Below, piece after piece: positions 8,303 to 16,255 of a stretch of 52,230 bases of DNA (positions are counted from its first letter, which is position 1; each line of letters opens with the position of its first letter). Location: NCBI RefSeq assembly GCF_000732325.1, contig NZ_BBIW01000022.1, positions 1 to 52,230 on the forward strand, written 5' to 3'. The notes under the pieces were generated by a model. It was not told the DNA's origin and made no database searches. It was given only the letters and a program-made list of their open reading frames with translations. A program made the position numbers and the translations under genes. Source of the DNA: Paenibacillus sp. TCA20. Lineage in GTDB: Bacteria > Bacillota > Bacilli > Paenibacillales > Paenibacillaceae.

Positions 8303-9040
8303 TTATATCCCACAAGTCACACGGAATTGAATGAGCGCATCCCCTGTTGCAGGCGGCTCCGCTATCACCTTGGTTCCTTGCTTCATCGTGTACAAATTAC
8401 TCCATGCTTCTGATTCAGATGCTATTCTCTCTCCCTCGAAACGTACAATAACATCCCCTTGATCCTGACCAAAACGAATTAACAGGTGACGAATTTCTCC
8501 CCAAGACGATCGGTTGCTGAACTGATAAGCCCTGACTGTATCCGCAATCGTCCCTGTCAGCATCTCACCGTCCTCGGGAGAAATCAAGGTATCCAGCCGC
8601 AATCCGTCCTCCACTTCCACACTTAGAACAACAAGACTGCCGCTTATTCTATACGACTGCAAATAAAAGATGAGAGACGGCACACCCAGCTTGGAAATCT
8701 TGCTCTCTTCCGTCATTCTCTCCTTTATTCTTTCCACCGTTTGTATTGATTTATCATTCTTTCCTAGACGAATATATCCATACAACACCTGGAGGTCATT
8801 CATCCAATCATGTCTATGATGATTTAACACGGATATCGCTGTATCTTCCATTCTCTGCTGCGTTTGGCGGCGCTGCTCTTCGAGCTGCTTGTCCACAGCC
8901 TTAAAGACATAATAAAGGACAACTCCTAACCATAACGCAAGCAAAATACAGGAGATCAGAGTCTTAGAGATGATCACCAAAACTAACGGAAATATGACCG
9001 AACAAGATACCGCTAAGGGCACTTTTTTCCAGTAATTCAT
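8303..9040 (-). CDS. spo0B: Sporulation phosphotransferase Spo0B-like protein
   Basis: 245-aa protein. In B. subtilis, Spo0B relays phosphate from Spo0F to Spo0A. The family signature RHDWMNDLQVLYGYI contains the expected phospho-accepting histidine (H77). Two hydrophobic segments at about residues 8-46 precede it, so this version is probably membrane-anchored, unlike the shorter soluble B. subtilis protein. Position immediately before obg supports orthology. A TATAAT box lies about 30 bp upstream with no good -35. The C-terminal ATPase-like region is too divergent to confirm from sequence alone. Confidence 0.88.
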   Translation of the reverse strand: MNYWKKVPLAVSCSVIFPLVLVIISKTLISCILLALWLGVVLYYVFKAVDKQLEEQRRQTQQRMEDTAISVLNHHRHDWMNDLQVLYGYIRLGKNDKSIQTVERIKERMTEESKISKLGVPSLIFYLQSYRISGSLVVLSVEVEDGLRLDTLISPEDGEMLTGTIADTVRAYQFSNRSSWGEIRHLLIRFGQDQGDVIVRFEGERIASESEAWSNLYTMKQGTKVIAEPPATGDALIQFRVTCGI

Positions 9041-9193
9041 GACTTCTCCCCGTTCATCAATGTTAACCCCATTATAATATAAAGGTCATAAAGGCAGTAT
9101 ATCACAGACGAAGTTGCCAAACAGTACCAAAAAACAAAAAACATCTCCGATCCGTCAGTTGAAACACGAGCCCAGGTGAAGTGATGATCTGAA

Positions 9194-9227
9194 TAAAAAG
9201 AGCCTTCGGCAAACATGCCGAAGGCTC
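9194..9227 (-). terminator. Rho-independent terminator of rplU-prp-rpmA
   Basis: A perfect 11-bp stem (GAGCCTTCGGC / GCCGAAGGCTC) with a 6-nt loop, followed by five T. It is 17 bp after the rpmA stop. Confidence 0.93.
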
Positions 9228-9244
9228 CTTAGGCGAAATGCCTA

Positions 9245-9556
9245 TTACGCTTCTACTGCAGCTGCTACAGGAGCAACTTCAATAGGGTAGACGCTCACTT
9301 TTTTACGATCGCGGCCCCAACGTTCAAATTTAACAACGCCGTCTACTTTCGCAAACAAAGTATCGTCTTTACCGATTCCTACGTTCGTTCCTGGGTGGAT
9401 TTTAGTACCACGTTGACGAACGAGGATGCTTCCGCCAGACACTGCCTGACCGTCTGCACGCTTAACGCCAAGACGTTTGGACTGGGAATCACGACCATTC
9501 TTTGTGGAACCCACACCTTTTTTGGATGCGAACAACTGAAGATCCAATTTTAACAT
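9245..9556 (-). CDS. rpmA: 50S ribosomal protein L27 with cleavable N-terminal extension
   Basis: 103-aa L27 located near the peptidyl-transferase centre. The N-terminus MLKLDLQLFASKKG carries the Bacillota-type extension. The protease Prp is known to cut after the Phe of LQLFA to expose the functional SKKG end. The core GGSILVRQRGTKIHPG is conserved. An Ala-rich tail ends the protein. It is the last gene of the operon, 18 bp after prp, whose product should mature it. Confidence 0.97.
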   Translation of the reverse strand: MLKLDLQLFASKKGVGSTKNGRDSQSKRLGVKRADGQAVSGGSILVRQRGTKIHPGTNVGIGKDDTLFAKVDGVVKFERWGRDRKKVSVYPIEVAPVAAAVEA

Positions 9557-9574
9557 TGTAGTCTACCTCCTTCT

Positions 9575-9913
9575 TTAGTTATTATGCTGCTTTATCTGAA
9601 TATACTTTCCGTACGAATCGACGATCGATTTCAGCATCACCACAAGTGATTCAAGCAGCAACTGAACCTGGGAACGAATATCGTCTGACAACTTGGCTCC
9701 TTCAGGAACATATGCGCTCAGAAAGCCATGCTCCATCTCGGCATCGAGCTCAACACCTGTAAGTGTCTCGATCGAATTGACCGTACCAACCGTCACTGCG
9801 GAAACTCCCGCACATACAATATCTTCACCAGCTTTAGCATAATTCGCATGACCCTTCACGGAAAAGCCACGAATGCTGCCGTCACTCAAACGAAAGATGT
9901 GTACAGTAATCAC
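9575..9913 (-). CDS. prp: Ribosomal-processing cysteine protease Prp
   Basis: 112-aa protease that removes the N-terminal extension of L27 (YsxB family). The catalytic His is in the KGHANYA motif and the catalytic Cys in DIVCAGVSA, both at the usual positions in the first third. It is encoded between its partner ribosomal genes rplU and rpmA. The start is GTG, 13 bp after the rplU stop, with only a weak ribosome-binding site, suggesting coupling to rplU translation. Confidence 0.95.
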   Translation of the reverse strand: MITVHIFRLSDGSIRGFSVKGHANYAKAGEDIVCAGVSAVTVGTVNSIETLTGVELDAEMEHGFLSAYVPEGAKLSDDIRSQVQLLLESLVVMLKSIVDSYGKYIQIKQHNN

Positions 9914-9926
9914 TGTTTACACCCAC

Positions 9927-10238
9927 TTACGCTTGGATTTTGCCGATAGTTACTTTAGTGTAAGGTTGACGATGACCTTGTTTCACATGGTAGTTCTTCT
10001 TAGGCTTGTATTTGTATACAACAACCTTTTGGCCTTTGCCATGCTTCTCAACAGTCGCTGTTACAGTTGCGCCGGCAACAACCGGTGTACCTGCAGTCAA
10101 ACCATTGTCGTTAGAAACAGCCAACACGCGGTCAAACGTTACTGTTTCACCGTCTGCAGCGTTCAATTTCTCGATGAAAAGAACATCGCCTTCTTGAACT
10201 TTGTACTGTTTACCACCAGTTTCAATAATTGCGTACAT
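9927..10238 (-). CDS. rplU: 50S ribosomal protein L21
   Basis: 103-aa L21, a 23S rRNA-binding protein. It begins MYAIIETGGKQYKVQEGD and ends with the conserved KKNYHVKQGHRQPYTKVTIGKI block. The ATG is preceded by a strong GAGGAGGTG. It is the first gene of the rplU-prp-rpmA operon, downstream of a promoter and a structured leader that probably provides feedback by L21. Confidence 0.98.
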   Translation of the reverse strand: MYAIIETGGKQYKVQEGDVLFIEKLNAADGETVTFDRVLAVSNDNGLTAGTPVVAGATVTATVEKHGKGQKVVVYKYKPKKNYHVKQGHRQPYTKVTIGKIQA

Positions 10239-10362
10239 TTTGCTTGCACCTCCTCATGTCTCAGACTCGCCTAATCCAGGTGATCCTGCCTCAAAAAGCA
10301 GAATGCTTCTACCCGATCGGAGCGGTTACAGCATGTGCAGCAACTTAATACTAAACACATAC
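10239..10362 (-). ncRNA. Probable ribosomal protein L21 leader (cis-regulatory RNA)
   Basis: About 120 nt of non-coding leader lie between the promoter and the rplU ATG. The section reading CGCTCCGATCGGGTAGAAGC, then ATTCTGCTTTTTGAGGCAGGATCACC, matches my recollection of the Bacillota L21 leader: a GTAGAAGCA hairpin paired to TGCTTTTT, then GAGGC...GATCACC. The element is normally an autoregulatory structure. A covariance-model search is needed to fix its boundaries. Confidence 0.7.
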
Positions 10363-10368
10363 CTGAAG

Positions 10369-10397
10369 ATTATATCATGAGTCTATTCTGAAATCAA
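10369..10397 (-). promoter_or_regulatory. Sigma-A promoter of rplU-prp-rpmA
   Basis: TTGATT at 10397-10392, a 17-bp spacer, and TATAAT at 10374-10369. It lies 15 bp after the rng stop and gives a leader of about 120 nt. Confidence 0.8.
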
Positions 10398-10411
10398 TCA
10401 TTTTGCAATAA

Positions 10412-11602
10412 TCACTCCAGCACCAGGATGCTCTCTTCCCTTACCTTCTTGCGGGTAAGCTCCAGCAGACCGAGCCTTGTCCATCCTACTACGTGAGATT
10501 TGGTGCGATCCTTCTGAAGCTCCCGCTCGAGTGTCAGCATAACCTCATCCCGATGTCGATCGAATTCCATGTCTATAAAATCAATAATGATGATTCCGCC
10601 GATATCTCGGAGTCTGATTAATCTGGCGATTTCAATCGCTGCTTGAAGATTCGTCTTCGTCACCGTCTCTTCCAGATTTCGACCACCTATATACTTACCC
10701 GTGTTGACATCAATGACGGTCAGAGCTTCGGTATGATCAATGACGACATAGCTGCCGCCTTCAAGCCACACCTTTCTCTTAAAGTCCCTTACCAGCTGCT
10801 CCTGAACTCCATATGCTTCAAAAACAGGCTTATCCCCGCGATAAATATGAAAATGAGGTACTCCATTCAAAGCGACATCCTGATAGAACAGCTTCGCTTC
10901 TCTCGCCTGATGCTCGTTATCAATTACAAATTCATCACTATGAACAGTATAACTGTCCCGAATGAATCTTTGCAGAATGCTGAGATCCTGATGCAGCAGC
11001 CGCGGAGCATTGTTCATGCTGGCTTTTTGCTCAATCCTCTGCCACACCTTGCGCAGCTGAATGACATCACCTTCAATCGCTTCCAAACTTTCATGCTCAG
11101 AAACCGTTCGTATGATCATACCCTCTTCATCCCGTTTACAACGCTCAGCAATACTTTTGAGACGAGATCGCTCACCTTCTTTTGCAATTTTCTTGGATAC
11201 CGCTATATATCCCGCCATCGGCATATAAACGATCCAGCGACCCGGCAGTGCATAGTGCGTTGTGACTCTTGCCCCTTTTCCGCCTACCGGCTCCTTGAAC
11301 ACCTGAACGACAATATCCTGACCCACGGAAAGTAGCTCTGTAATGGCCGGCTTGATCTTAGGCTGCTTGTCCAGGTTGGGATGCAGTACATCATCAATAT
11401 ATAAAAAGGCATTTTTCTTCTGCCCGATATCAACAAACGCCGCCTGCATACCTGGAAGCACATTGACTACACGTCCCTTAAAAAAGGAACCGAGCAGTCC
11501 TCTTTCACCCGCCCGTTCCGCTGCGTATTCAACTACTTTACCTTCCTCCAGAAGAGCCATTCGAATCAGATTTGGTTCACAGTTCACAATCGTTTGCTTC
11601 AT
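10412..11602 (-). CDS. rng: Ribonuclease E/G family protein (short form)
   Basis: 396-aa endoribonuclease of the RNase E/G family, for single-stranded A/U-rich RNA. An S1-like domain lies at about 35-115. The catalytic metal-binding Asp residues are D288 in VIDVNTGKY and D331/D334 in IIDFIDM. The conserved LGLLELTRKKVRE segment follows near the end. The protein stops there, without the zinc-link CPxCxG motif and small C-terminal domain of E. coli RNase G. The start at ATG 11602 has AGAGGTGA upstream; upstream residues in the open frame look non-coding. It is 70 bp after spoIVFB. B. subtilis lacks this enzyme. Confidence 0.9.
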   Translation of the reverse strand: MKQTIVNCEPNLIRMALLEEGKVVEYAAERAGERGLLGSFFKGRVVNVLPGMQAAFVDIGQKKNAFLYIDDVLHPNLDKQPKIKPAITELLSVGQDIVVQVFKEPVGGKGARVTTHYALPGRWIVYMPMAGYIAVSKKIAKEGERSRLKSIAERCKRDEEGMIIRTVSEHESLEAIEGDVIQLRKVWQRIEQKASMNNAPRLLHQDLSILQRFIRDSYTVHSDEFVIDNEHQAREAKLFYQDVALNGVPHFHIYRGDKPVFEAYGVQEQLVRDFKRKVWLEGGSYVVIDHTEALTVIDVNTGKYIGGRNLEETVTKTNLQAAIEIARLIRLRDIGGIIIIDFIDMEFDRHRDEVMLTLERELQKDRTKSHVVGWTRLGLLELTRKKVREESILVLE

Positions 11603-11672
11603 GGCTTCACCTCTAGAGTACTCTTTTAGAGAGAAGATAGTGGCATTCGTTTGCGCTCTCCTATTTTGTAAA

Positions 11673-12524
11673 TTACGTTCTTTTATCAAAATACGACTTG
11701 ATTATGCGCTGCTCTGGCAGAACGCCAACAATATTCCCATGCTTGTCCATCACGTATATCATATGATATTTCTCTCTCTTAAATAAACGCAAGATATTGT
11801 CCAAAGGTTTCGCTGGCATCGAAATTATTGGTTGAGCCAAGCTCCCGGAAGAGGCATGGACTGAAAAAAGAATATCCCTGTTCATCAAAAAGCGTACGAA
11901 TCGATAAGGGATATTCCGATAATCCACGATGTTGGCATAAAGGAGAAAGGAGCCCATCATAGCTACGCTCAGATCCACCATTTCCTGTCCCCTCATCAGC
12001 GGCAAAAATGCGTAGGTCAGCATCATTGCACTGAACATGATACTTATTTTATAAGTAACGAGCAGTGTCCTGTGATAGGGCAGAAATATACTCAGCAAGG
12101 CTTGGATGATCTTGCCTCCATCCAATGGCAGAATCGGCAGCAAATTAAATAAGGCAATGATGAGGTTTGAGGAAATAAAATAATCCAGAAACTGTCCATC
12201 CCACATCCCTGTGGCATTCATCGCATAGGCTGCTGCAATCATCAATACATTTTGGAAGGGACCCGCAAGTGAGATCAGGATCTCTTTTCTGGCCGTCAAA
12301 TCCCCCCGATCCTCAATCGTTGCCACTCCCCCAAAAGGAAGCATCTGAATAGAGGTAACCCGAATCCCTAATAACAAAGCGCAGCTTGCATGACCAAGCT
12401 CATGGATAAACACGATGGCAAATAACGTTAACAGCTCAATAAATCGGCCTGTTACGACAGAGAGCATCATAACAAGAACAAATACCGGATGCAGGGATAG
12501 CCGGATCCCCATTACATTAATCAA
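11673..12524 (-). CDS. spoIVFB: SpoIVFB-like intramembrane metalloprotease (M50)
   Basis: 283-aa membrane protease. In B. subtilis, SpoIVFB cuts pro-sigma-K in the outer forespore membrane. The zinc motif HELGH lies in an early transmembrane helix and the second motif NLLPILPLDGGK supplies the third ligand Asp. About six hydrophobic segments follow, then a C-terminal CBS-like region ending near VLPEQRIIKSYF, as in the family. The start is uncertain: I prefer TTG 12524, which has GGAAG at 9 nt and overlaps spoIVFA by 8 bp; TTG 12530 and an in-frame ATG at 12512 are alternatives. Overlap with spoIVFA supports the pair. Confidence 0.9.
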   Translation of the reverse strand: MINVMGIRLSLHPVFVLVMMLSVVTGRFIELLTLFAIVFIHELGHASCALLLGIRVTSIQMLPFGGVATIEDRGDLTARKEILISLAGPFQNVLMIAAAYAMNATGMWDGQFLDYFISSNLIIALFNLLPILPLDGGKIIQALLSIFLPYHRTLLVTYKISIMFSAMMLTYAFLPLMRGQEMVDLSVAMMGSFLLYANIVDYRNIPYRFVRFLMNRDILFSVHASSGSLAQPIISMPAKPLDNILRLFKREKYHMIYVMDKHGNIVGVLPEQRIIKSYFDKRT

Positions 12525-13416
12525 AAGCAATCACTTCCGCTGGATCAATATAGGTGTCCCCATCCTTTACTGCAAAGTACAAAGTCTGATCATGCTCTAA
12601 TGTGCCTGCTGGGATCTGACCGATCTGCCCGCCTTCTTCAACCCAAGAGCCTGTTTCCAGCTTGGTTTCTGCAAGACGTCCGTAAATGCCTGTCAGCCCG
12701 CCTGTATGCTGAACAACTACCGTCGTACCTGTCTCGGGGTTGTTAATTACCTGGATAACTCGTCCTGCATCAATGCTGTCAACTTGAAAAACGCCTCCAC
12801 CTTCAGAGTTAGGTACAATCTCTACCCCTTCCATTGTTATAGCAAAGGGCTGTGCAATTGTGCCTGCAATGGGAGGAGACAATTTACGGGAAGCCGTCAC
12901 TTTCAGCGGGGATGCGCCATCATCTTGAAAGATCGGCAAAAAAGAAGGGGTGCCGCCGAAATGATCTGTGTACCAGGCTGCCGCTGCTTGAAAATCCATT
13001 TCTTGATGAAGGCTGTCTGCCACAAAAAACTTGGCTCTTTCCAAAAACGGAGCATCCCACTGAAACGCACCCCAGATCGCACCAAATAATATACCGCTGA
13101 TCACAATCCGCTTAAGCAGTCCGTTCAGAAAACGTGGCTGTTGATCCGGACCATCGTAATAAGTCTCATCCTCTACCCATCTTCTTCGATCCTTCTTCCA
13201 TAACAGCTCAGGATCTCGCTCAGCTGTGTTTATATCTGCTTCATCAACCGATTGAAAAAAGGGAGGATGCTGTTCTGCCTGCGGCACCCTTCTCCTGTCT
13301 ATAGGTCGTCCATGTTCTATGGTCTTTAAGCTCTGTTTCTCGCGGGTATCTTCTACATCAAGAAGCTGTCGGATCCGTTCCTGTCTCCGCTGTTTAATAT
13401 TGGCTTTAATGTTCAT
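12517..13416 (-). CDS. spoIVFA: SpoIVFA-like protein with degenerate M23 domain
   Basis: 299-aa membrane protein. In B. subtilis, SpoIVFA anchors and restrains SpoIVFB. A charged N-terminal region (1-100) precedes one transmembrane helix (about 102-120). The C-terminal 130 residues show an M23/LytM fold (GTTVVVQHTGGLTGIYGRL, then SWVEEGGQIGQ). The zinc and catalytic residues are largely lost: YGRL replaces YxHL and LYFAV replaces LHFE, so it is probably non-enzymatic, as for SpoIVFA. The ATG has AAGGAGG. A candidate sigma-E promoter lies about 50 bp upstream. Confidence 0.88.
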   Translation of the reverse strand: MNIKANIKQRRQERIRQLLDVEDTREKQSLKTIEHGRPIDRRRVPQAEQHPPFFQSVDEADINTAERDPELLWKKDRRRWVEDETYYDGPDQQPRFLNGLLKRIVISGILFGAIWGAFQWDAPFLERAKFFVADSLHQEMDFQAAAAWYTDHFGGTPSFLPIFQDDGASPLKVTASRKLSPPIAGTIAQPFAITMEGVEIVPNSEGGGVFQVDSIDAGRVIQVINNPETGTTVVVQHTGGLTGIYGRLAETKLETGSWVEEGGQIGQIPAGTLEHDQTLYFAVKDGDTYIDPAEVIAFD

Positions 13417-13456
13417 CCCTATTGTCCTCCTTGTGAGGATTCACTCTAACTGTTAC

Positions 13457-13484
13457 ATCTTATGAATAGGGACGAGCAAATATG
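13457..13484 (-). promoter_or_regulatory. Candidate sigma-E promoter of spoIVFA-spoIVFB
   Basis: CATATT at 13484-13479 matches the sigma-E -35 core, and CATAAGAT at 13464-13457 matches 6 of 8 positions of the -10 consensus CATACAAT. The spacer is 14 bp, which fits sigma-E. It lies about 40 bp upstream of spoIVFA, an operon known to be sigma-E dependent in B. subtilis. Confidence 0.65.
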
Positions 13485-13506
13485 AACGAGCCTTCGAACG
13501 TGCATA

Positions 13507-13541
13507 CAAAAAAGCACCATGGGCTCTAAAGCCCAGGTGCT
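13507..13541 (-). terminator. Terminator overlapping the 3' end of rodA
   Basis: The minus strand has AGCACC-TGGGCT paired with AGCCCA-T-GGTGCT (one bulged T), followed by six T. The rodA stop codon TAG (13528-13526) falls in and beside the 4-nt loop, so the 5' arm is made of the last rodA codons. Confidence 0.88.
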
Positions 13542-14707
13542 GTTGTCGTTGTAGTTTCATTATTTTGCAAATCGTATTTATCCTGATGCAGCTTGATGCT
13601 CATCACAATTCCGATACAGAGCATATTGATGAGAAGGGATGTCCCACCGTAGCTGATAAAGGGCAGTGTGATGCCCGTAATCGGCATTAGCCCTACCATC
13701 ATACCTACATTTTCATATACCTGAAAAATGAACATGGTTGCGATCCCAATGATGATATAAGCTCCTCGTTTATCATAACAAGCTGCTGCGATTCGGACCA
13801 AACGATAGATCAGTGCAAAATACATCAGCAGAACAAACGCACTTCCCAAAAATCCAAACTCTTCTCCTATGACCACAAATATGGAGTCCGAATAGGGATA
13901 CGGGATAAAATGATTGTTCTTGAGTTCACCCTGCTTAAAGCCGTCCCCCGCCAGTCCGCCGGTGCCAATCGCAATGATGGCATAGCTGGATTGGTGTCTA
14001 TCATCACTCGAAGCCTCTCCCGGATTAAGAAAGGTATTGATACGCTGATACCAATGCAAGCGATTCTGTTCCTCAAGCGATGCTTTGATCTGATCATTAA
14101 ACGTATTAAACAAGGTGACAAATAGGATCAGTGCGGCAAGCACTGTCGTAACGCCAATCAACACATGCTTATACCTTGTTCCCGCAATCCACAGCATCCC
14201 GACAAATACAACCAAATAAATGATGGCATTCCCGAGGTCCGGCTGAATCAGCACGAGCACAAAAGGAACAAGAACGATGAGTGCGGCTGGAATAATATCC
14301 GCCCTGAATCTCAGCGGTTCTCCGCCCCGCTTGCCGAGCATGTATGCGCAGACGAGAATAAGCACCAGCTTGACCAACTCAGCGGGCTGGAACAGCAATC
14401 CTCCCGGCAGCTTGAACCAGCTCTTCGCACCATTCACTTCTGCTCCAATAAAGAACAGGAGAATGATCATAATCAAGCCTATTCCGTATATAACGAAGCT
14501 ATACTTGAGCAATGCCCGATAATCGACCAAAGCGATCCCCAGCACAATGATGAATCCAAGGATGTAAAAGATCGCAGTCCTTATATCATAACCCTCGAAT
14601 TCCGGTGTTGGAATAATGGCACTATGTACAACCATCGTACTTACCAGCATAAATAAAACGAGAACGGCCATTAGCGGCCAGTCCAGCTCTTTCCATTTGC
14701 GAAGCAA
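13526..14707 (-). CDS. rodA: FtsW/RodA/SpoVE family glycan polymerase, probably RodA
   Basis: 393-aa SEDS protein with about ten transmembrane helices, polymerising lipid II into peptidoglycan glycan strands. The family signature near the C-terminus (ITGITLPFISYGGTSLL) is clear. Linkage with mreBCD and minCD favours the elongation protein RodA over FtsW or SpoVE, but the paralogues cannot be separated with certainty here. The start is TTG 14707, six bases after the minD stop with only GGAATGGG as a ribosome-binding site, so translation is probably coupled to minD. A later ATG would remove part of the first helix. Confidence 0.88.
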   Translation of the reverse strand: MLRKWKELDWPLMAVLVLFMLVSTMVVHSAIIPTPEFEGYDIRTAIFYILGFIIVLGIALVDYRALLKYSFVIYGIGLIMIILLFFIGAEVNGAKSWFKLPGGLLFQPAELVKLVLILVCAYMLGKRGGEPLRFRADIIPAALIVLVPFVLVLIQPDLGNAIIYLVVFVGMLWIAGTRYKHVLIGVTTVLAALILFVTLFNTFNDQIKASLEEQNRLHWYQRINTFLNPGEASSDDRHQSSYAIIAIGTGGLAGDGFKQGELKNNHFIPYPYSDSIFVVIGEEFGFLGSAFVLLMYFALIYRLVRIAAACYDKRGAYIIIGIATMFIFQVYENVGMMVGLMPITGITLPFISYGGTSLLINMLCIGIVMSIKLHQDKYDLQNNETTTTTAPGL

Positions 14708-14713
14708 ATTGCA

Positions 14714-15508
14714 TCAACCCATTCCGAAAAACTTCTTAAACCGTGTAAAGACACCTTTCTTTTGATCAAGCAGCATGAGTGGCACCGTATCACCAAGAAT
14801 GCGTCTTGCGATATTACGATAGGCCATGGCAGCTTGCGAGTTCGGATTCATCACGGTCGGTTCACCAGAATTGGCTGCTTTGATAACAAGCTCATCATCA
14901 GGAACAATCCCAATAAGATCAATATTAAGCACTTGTAAAATACTATCGATATCCAGCATATCGCCGGTTTTAACCATATTATTCCGAATCCGGTTAACGA
15001 CTAACTTTGGAGATCCGACGTGTGAGCTCTCGAGCAGCCCGATTACACGGTCTGCATCACGAACTGCAGCATTCTCTGGTGTAGTTACAACAATGGCCTG
15101 ATCGGCACCGGCAATGGCGTTCTTAAATCCTTGCTCAATACCTGCAGGGCAGTCGATAATGACATACTCAAAATCTTTTTTGAGCTCCAGCACAATATCC
15201 TTTACCTGATCAGGTGTAACCGAGTTTTTATCTTTTGTCTGCGCGGCTGGCAGCATATATAATTCATCAAAGCGCTTGTCTTTGACCAAAGCTTGGTTCA
15301 ATCGGCATCTTCCTTCTGCTACATCCACCAAATCGTAGATGATTCGATTCTCGAGTCCCATAACGACATCGAGATTTCGAAGGCCAATGTCTGTATCGAC
15401 CAGACATACTTTTTTACCAAGCAGCGCAAGTGCAGTGCCAATGTTGGCCGATGTGGTTGTTTTGCCGACACCGCCTTTTCCTGAAGTGACAACAATCGCC
15501 TCTCCCAT
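14714..15508 (-). CDS. minD: Septum site-determining ATPase MinD
   Basis: 264-aa ParA-like ATPase that binds the membrane and activates MinC to block division near the poles. The deviant Walker A motif KGGVGKTT is at about residues 10-17 and VIIDCPAGIEQG is also present. The C-terminal amphipathic targeting helix (KKGVFTRFKKFFGMG) is intact. It starts 5 bp after minC with AAAGGGG upstream. Confidence 0.97.
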   Translation of the reverse strand: MGEAIVVTSGKGGVGKTTTSANIGTALALLGKKVCLVDTDIGLRNLDVVMGLENRIIYDLVDVAEGRCRLNQALVKDKRFDELYMLPAAQTKDKNSVTPDQVKDIVLELKKDFEYVIIDCPAGIEQGFKNAIAGADQAIVVTTPENAAVRDADRVIGLLESSHVGSPKLVVNRIRNNMVKTGDMLDIDSILQVLNIDLIGIVPDDELVIKAANSGEPTVMNPNSQAAMAYRNIARRILGDTVPLMLLDQKKGVFTRFKKFFGMG

Positions 15509-15513
15509 GTATG

Positions 15514-16176
15514 CTACACCCCTTTAAACACGTTAAAATCACGGTGCAACCGAACGATATTGCTCGTTTTGTCGATCTGCATTTGTCCGTTCTGCAAGTA
15601 AGCAAACTCCATCCCTGCTTCTCTTTGCTCCCATTCATCCGGAGGACGGCTGATCACCTCCGCGATTCGAAGCTGCGTCGGCGCAAAATAAGATGCACAT
15701 ATAATAGCATCCTCATTGCCCTTGTTTCCCGCATGCGCCATTCCGCGAAGTGCACCCATAATATAAATATTACCCGTGCAGCTGACACTTCCGCCAGGAT
15801 TGACATCACCAAGCAGCAGCAAGTTTCCTTCATGGTGAAGCACTTGACCGGAACGCACAATACCGGTAATGGTGGTCAGAGCCGAAGCCTTGTTCTCATC
15901 GGTTTCAGCGTCCGGAGATTCAATGGAACGTATGAGCAAATTGCCTTTTTGCTTCAAAATATGAAGAATTTCTTCTTTCTGCTCTTCGGTCACAATTCGA
16001 GATCCAAGCTTTACATCGACATGAATAATGGGACCGGACAATATATTTTGATGGCTATGTTCAAGCTTAAAGCGAAGCTCGCTCAGCAGTTCCTCCAAAT
16101 CACACTCGTCATCCATCAGGAATACCAGGCCATCTTTGATGCCTTTGATCGTCACATGATTCGATTTTACTGTCAT
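15514..16176 (-). CDS. minC: Septum site-determining protein MinC
   Basis: 220-aa inhibitor of FtsZ polymerisation. The N-terminal domain (about 1-100) is FtsZ-binding. The C-terminal beta-helix contains the conserved GDVNPGGSVSCTGNIYIMGALRGMAHAG motif region, which binds MinD. The length is typical. The ATG has GGGAGGGA upstream. It is 79 bp after mreD and 5 bp before minD. Confidence 0.95.
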   Translation of the reverse strand: MTVKSNHVTIKGIKDGLVFLMDDECDLEELLSELRFKLEHSHQNILSGPIIHVDVKLGSRIVTEEQKEEILHILKQKGNLLIRSIESPDAETDENKASALTTITGIVRSGQVLHHEGNLLLLGDVNPGGSVSCTGNIYIMGALRGMAHAGNKGNEDAIICASYFAPTQLRIAEVISRPPDEWEQREAGMEFAYLQNGQMQIDKTSNIVRLHRDFNVFKGV

Positions 16177-16255
16177 AAGCCTGTCCCTCCCATCTCAAAC
16201 ATTCGTGCCGAAGCGCAGCAGTTCCTTCTTTTTGCCTGAAAAGCGTTAGATATTA

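Noticed and set aside
10643..11335. Plus-strand 230-aa ORF opposite rng
   Set aside because: It is fully inside a well-supported RNase E/G gene, with no start signal or recognisable domain.
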